From Clostridiales bacterium UBA4959 (lineage in GTDB: Bacteria; Bacillota; Clostridia; Oscillospirales; CAG-272), in assembly GCA_002397345.1 (NCBI GenBank), contig DHAH01000025.1, forward strand, positions 1 through 8,117: a DNA stretch of 8,117 bases, given 5' to 3'. The notes under the pieces are model-generated. The model was not told the origin of the DNA and did not search any database. It saw only the letters and a program-made list of their open reading frames with translations. The stretch's first letter is position 1, and each line of letters opens with the position of its first letter. Made by a program: the position numbers and the translations under genes. Positions 5,280 through 8,117 of the stretch are shown piece by piece.

Positions 5280-8051
5280 ATGAGACCGGTCAGACTTGTT
5301 ATCACCGCGTTCGGTCCTTATATAAATAAAACCGTGATTGATTTAGACTGTTTGGGCAACAGCGGACTGTATCTGATCGCGGGCGATACCGGCGCGGGTA
5401 AAACCACTATTTTCGACGCCATCGCCTTCGCGCTTTACGGCGAAGCAAGCGGCGGCAGCCGCGAGCCGTCGATGCTGCGTTCCAAATATGCCGACCCCGA
5501 AACACCTACGGAGGTCGAGCTGACGTTTGACTACGCCGGCAAGCTCTACACCGTCAGACGCAACCCCGAATACGAACGTCCGGCTTTGCGAGGCGGGGGT
5601 ATGACTGAAAGAAAAGCCGAGGCTGTGCTTGTCTGCCCCGACAGCAGGATCATCACCAAGCCACGCGAGGTCAACGCCGCTATACGAGAGCTGATCGGCG
5701 TCGACCGTGCGCAGTTTACGCAGATCGTCATGCTCGCGCAGGGCGAATTTATGAAGCTGCTGTACGAAGAAACACCCGCGCGCATCAAGATTTTCCGCCA
5801 GATTTTCGGCACAGAGCCGTATGTGAAGCTGCAGGAACAGCTTAAAACAGAATCGATCGCGCTCGAGCGACGCTGCGCGGAGCTGCGGGGCAGCGTAAAA
5901 CAATACATCGGCGGCGTGCGCTGCGCGGCAAATGATGAGCTTGCCGCGTCGCTGGCGCTCGTCGGAGAGAGCGCGCGCCCCGCGTCCGAGGCGATAACGC
6001 TGCTCGGGCAGCTTACCGCGCGGGACAAATCATACGGCGAGCGTTTAAACGAAGCGCTCGCGGGACTGGATGAGGCGCTGGAGGCCGCCGATCGCGGTAT
6101 CGGTCGCGCGGAGGATATCGCCCGCCTTGAAGCAACGCTCGACAATGTGCGCGCGGAGCTTGACATAAAGCAGCCGCTGCTGTCGCAGCTCGAGATCGCG
6201 CTCGCGGCGGAGCGCGGCAGGCAAAGCGAGCGCGACAGGTTCTCCGAGCGCATTACAACGCTGACAAATCAATTAACGCTCTATGAGGAGCATGACGCGC
6301 GGAACGCCGAGCTTACGGAAAAACGCGGGATGCTCGTCGGTTTTTCCGACGCGCTGGTTGGGCTGCATGAAAAATCGGACGAACTCCGGAGCGAACTTGC
6401 GGCGCATAACGCCGAGCTTGCGGCGCTCGGCGACGTCGGAGCGGCACTGGAATCGGCGGCAAACGCGCTTGAACGCACAAGAGTGCGCCGCGTGCGGCTG
6501 AATGAGCTGCAAAAGGCCGAGGAAACGCTCGCGGCGCTGTCGCGCAGGCTTGATGCGGCGCAGGCTGCATATGCGCGGGCATCCTCCGACGCCGAACGGT
6601 GCAGGGATGAATATAATCGCATGAACCGCGCGTTTTTGGACGTGCAAGCGGGGATTTTAGCGCAAACACTCGCCGATAACCTGCCCTGCCCCGTTTGCGG
6701 CTCGACGGAGCATCCTAATCCCGCCAGTCTTGCGGAGGGCGCGCCTTCCGAGAGTGCGCTTGAAAAAGCAAAACTCGCCGCCGACGCGGCTGCCGAAACG
6801 GAGCGTCAGGCGAGCGCCGCAGCCGCCGAGCTTCTCGGGCTGTCGAATTCCAAGCGCGAGGAAACAGAGAGCAGACGCGCCGAATTATTCGGTGATTCCG
6901 ACACCGACCCGAATACCGAAATCGCCGCTATTGACGCCGAGCTTGCCCGGCTGATCGGTTTACTTGCGGAGTTGACGCAAAAATCCGAGCGCCGCGCGGA
7001 GCTGGAGCGTTCCATCCCGTCCGCGACGCGTGAAAAAGACGCTTCCGAGCGCGAAGCGTCTGAGTTGGAGCGTAAAATCGCGGCGCTGGACGGCGAAATC
7101 CGCGAAAAAGCCGCGGCGATAAAAGATCTGTCGTCGCGGTTAGAATTTGAAAGCAAATCCGACGCGGAAAAATGCATCGTAAAGCTTACGGCGCTTCGAC
7201 TTTCGTCGCAGACGGCGTTTGATGAGGCGCAAAAGAAATTCGACGAATGCGCCGCCGCGATTAACGTGTTGTCCGGTAAAGAACGCAGCGTCGCGGAACA
7301 GCTTGAAAGCGCGCCGCAGCTCGATCTGACAAAAGAACGCGCCCGACGCGCGGAGCTTTCCGCAAGCAAAGAAATGATAAACCGCGAACTGACACAGGTG
7401 AGCGTTAGACTATCAGCAAACGAAGCGGCGCTGGAGGGTATCCGCACGCAGTCGGAGCTGCTCACCTGTGCCGAAGCGCGTCTGTCGTGGCTGCGCCCGC
7501 TCGCCGACACCGCGTGCGGTACGCTCGGCGGCAAAGAGAAGCTCATGCTCGAAACATATGTGCAGACGGCGTATTTCGAGCGCATCATCGCGCGCGCGAA
7601 CACGCGTTTCATGACTATGACGAGCGGTCAATACGAATTCACACGGCGGGCCGCCGCCGATGATAACCGCAGTCAAAGCGGGTTGGAGCTGGATATTGTC
7701 GACCACTACAACGGCTCGGTGCGCAGCGTAAAAACCCTCTCCGGCGGGGAGTCGTTTTTAGCGTCGCTGTCGCTTGCGCTGGGTTTATCCGACGAAGTGC
7801 AGTCCTCCTCCGGCGGGGTGAGGTTCGACTCGATGTTCGTTGACGAGGGTTTCGGCTCGCTGGATGATGAAACGCTGCGACAGGCGATAAACGCGCTGAA
7901 CAGTTTAACCGAAGGCAACCGGCTCGTCGGCATCATCTCGCACGTAACCGAGTTGAAAGAGCGCATCGACACACAAATTTTAGTAGTAAAAGACCGCACA
8001 GGCGGCAGCCGCGTGGAGATACGCGGTACGGAGGCACACGTTGTGAGATAA
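5280..8051 (+). CDS. sbcC: SbcC, Rad50-type ATPase subunit of the SbcCD complex
   Basis: SbcC is the SMC-like ATPase that clamps DNA and drives SbcD cleavage. The 923-aa protein has the full layout. The N-terminal ATPase lobe contains ITAFGPY (8-14), Walker A GDTGAGKTT (35-43) and the Q-loop MLAQGEF (Q154). A long coiled coil spans about 180-465. The zinc hook CPVC (470-473) lies almost exactly at mid-protein and is followed by GSTEHP. A returning coiled coil spans about 490-740. The C-terminal lobe has the ABC signature LSGGESFLASL (820-830), Walker B SMFVDEGFGSLD (851-862) and the H-loop IISHVTEL (H888). Coils are rich in Ala, Glu and Arg, as expected for a GC-rich genome. It is somewhat shorter than the roughly 1,050-aa E. 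coli protein, all in coil length; no motif is missing. It abuts sbcD without a gap. Confidence 0.97.
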   Translation: MRPVRLVITAFGPYINKTVIDLDCLGNSGLYLIAGDTGAGKTTIFDAIAFALYGEASGGSREPSMLRSKYADPETPTEVELTFDYAGKLYTVRRNPEYERPALRGGGMTERKAEAVLVCPDSRIITKPREVNAAIRELIGVDRAQFTQIVMLAQGEFMKLLYEETPARIKIFRQIFGTEPYVKLQEQLKTESIALERRCAELRGSVKQYIGGVRCAANDELAASLALVGESARPASEAITLLGQLTARDKSYGERLNEALAGLDEALEAADRGIGRAEDIARLEATLDNVRAELDIKQPLLSQLEIALAAERGRQSERDRFSERITTLTNQLTLYEEHDARNAELTEKRGMLVGFSDALVGLHEKSDELRSELAAHNAELAALGDVGAALESAANALERTRVRRVRLNELQKAEETLAALSRRLDAAQAAYARASSDAERCRDEYNRMNRAFLDVQAGILAQTLADNLPCPVCGSTEHPNPASLAEGAPSESALEKAKLAADAAAETERQASAAAAELLGLSNSKREETESRRAELFGDSDTDPNTEIAAIDAELARLIGLLAELTQKSERRAELERSIPSATREKDASEREASELERKIAALDGEIREKAAAIKDLSSRLEFESKSDAEKCIVKLTALRLSSQTAFDEAQKKFDECAAAINVLSGKERSVAEQLESAPQLDLTKERARRAELSASKEMINRELTQVSVRLSANEAALEGIRTQSELLTCAEARLSWLRPLADTACGTLGGKEKLMLETYVQTAYFERIIARANTRFMTMTSGQYEFTRRAAADDNRSQSGLELDIVDHYNGSVRSVKTLSGGESFLASLSLALGLSDEVQSSSGGVRFDSMFVDEGFGSLDDETLRQAINALNSLTEGNRLVGIISHVTELKERIDTQILVVKDRTGGSRVEIRGTEAHVVR

Positions 8052-8077
8052 GCTCTCTGCGTGATAGCATGGCTGCC

Positions 8078-8098
8078 CGCGCCGTGGTTATCGGCGCG
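8078..8098 (+). terminator. Possible weak terminator hairpin after sbcC
   Basis: CGCGCCG (8078-8084) pairs with CGGCGCG (8092-8098) around a 7-base loop, 26 bases after the sbcC stop. No T-run follows (TAAACGCAACC), so it is at best a weak or factor-assisted terminator; it may instead belong to a GC-rich intergenic repeat cut by the window edge. Confidence 0.35.
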
Positions 8099-8117
8099 TA
8101 AACGCAACCGTAGGGCG

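Noticed and set aside
5546..6253. A 235-codon minus-strand frame
   Set aside because: It is also antisense to sbcC, with no RBS, motif or plausible composition.
6806..7612. A 268-codon minus-strand frame, Ser/Arg/Ala-rich
   Set aside because: It is antisense to the SbcC coiled coil; the serine-rich composition is what reverse-reading of GC-rich coil codons gives.
4149..8051. SbcCD as part of a defence system with the neighbouring methyltransferase
   Set aside because: SbcC and SbcD carry standard housekeeping motifs and their own promoter. The methyltransferase is on the other strand and lacks its SAM-binding motif, so a joint restriction-like system is not supported.
1..8117. CRISPR array, tRNA, rRNA, riboswitch, insertion sequence or attachment site
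   Set aside because: I saw no regularly spaced repeats, cloverleaf, conserved riboswitch core, transposase or integrase. The only repeats are the short ones listed.

Overview
The window looks like chromosomal DNA from a Gram-positive anaerobe of the class Clostridia, possibly an uncultured Oscillospirales-type gut or rumen lineage. The evidence is a clostridial-type GHL10/DUF187 exported glycoside hydrolase-like protein, an sbcD-sbcC pair, Shine-Dalgarno-led genes and a GC-rich backbone (37 G+C in the 60 bases from 4261, counted by hand). The taxonomic call is an inference. The left edge behaves like a contig end.

Region by region: (1) 1-1973, minus strand: a 3'-incomplete gene for an exported GHL10-family protein (N-terminal membrane segment, TIM-barrel-like domain, then Ig-like modules), with its own RBS and a good sigma-A promoter at 2064-2092. 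Its last codons run into a perfect 23-base inverted repeat (1-23 with 73-95). This looks like a fold-back chimera, so the final ~24-31 codons shown should not be trusted. (2) About 2040-4140: a strikingly AT-rich islet (14 G+C in the 60 bases from 2941) with three minus-strand genes that do not belong to the conserved backbone: a membrane-anchored extracytoplasmic protein of unknown function (218 aa), an isoleucine-rich four-helix membrane protein (142 aa), and a class I SAM methyltransferase that has lost its N-terminus, including motif I. A 16-base sequence is repeated at both ends of the 218-aa gene unit, and a terminator-like hairpin closes the array. (3) 4088-8051, plus strand: a promoter, then sbcD (TTG start) and sbcC (ATG directly abutting the sbcD stop). 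Both are intact, with all nuclease, ATPase and zinc-hook motifs. (4) 8052-8117: a short tail with a GC-rich hairpin lacking a T-run.

How the genes work together: SbcC (ATPase with long coiled coil) and SbcD (Mn-dependent nuclease) form the Mre11/Rad50-type complex that opens hairpins and blocked DNA ends. The GHL10 protein most likely acts outside the membrane on cell-wall or other glycans and is unrelated in pathway. The AT-rich islet between them looks like acquired, partly decaying accessory DNA. The 142-aa/218-aa pair is probably co-transcribed and could be a small membrane module, but no function can be assigned from sequence. I did not see a clear new defence or mobile system. The items most worth follow-up are the fold-back repeat, the islet with its direct repeats, and the broken methyltransferase.
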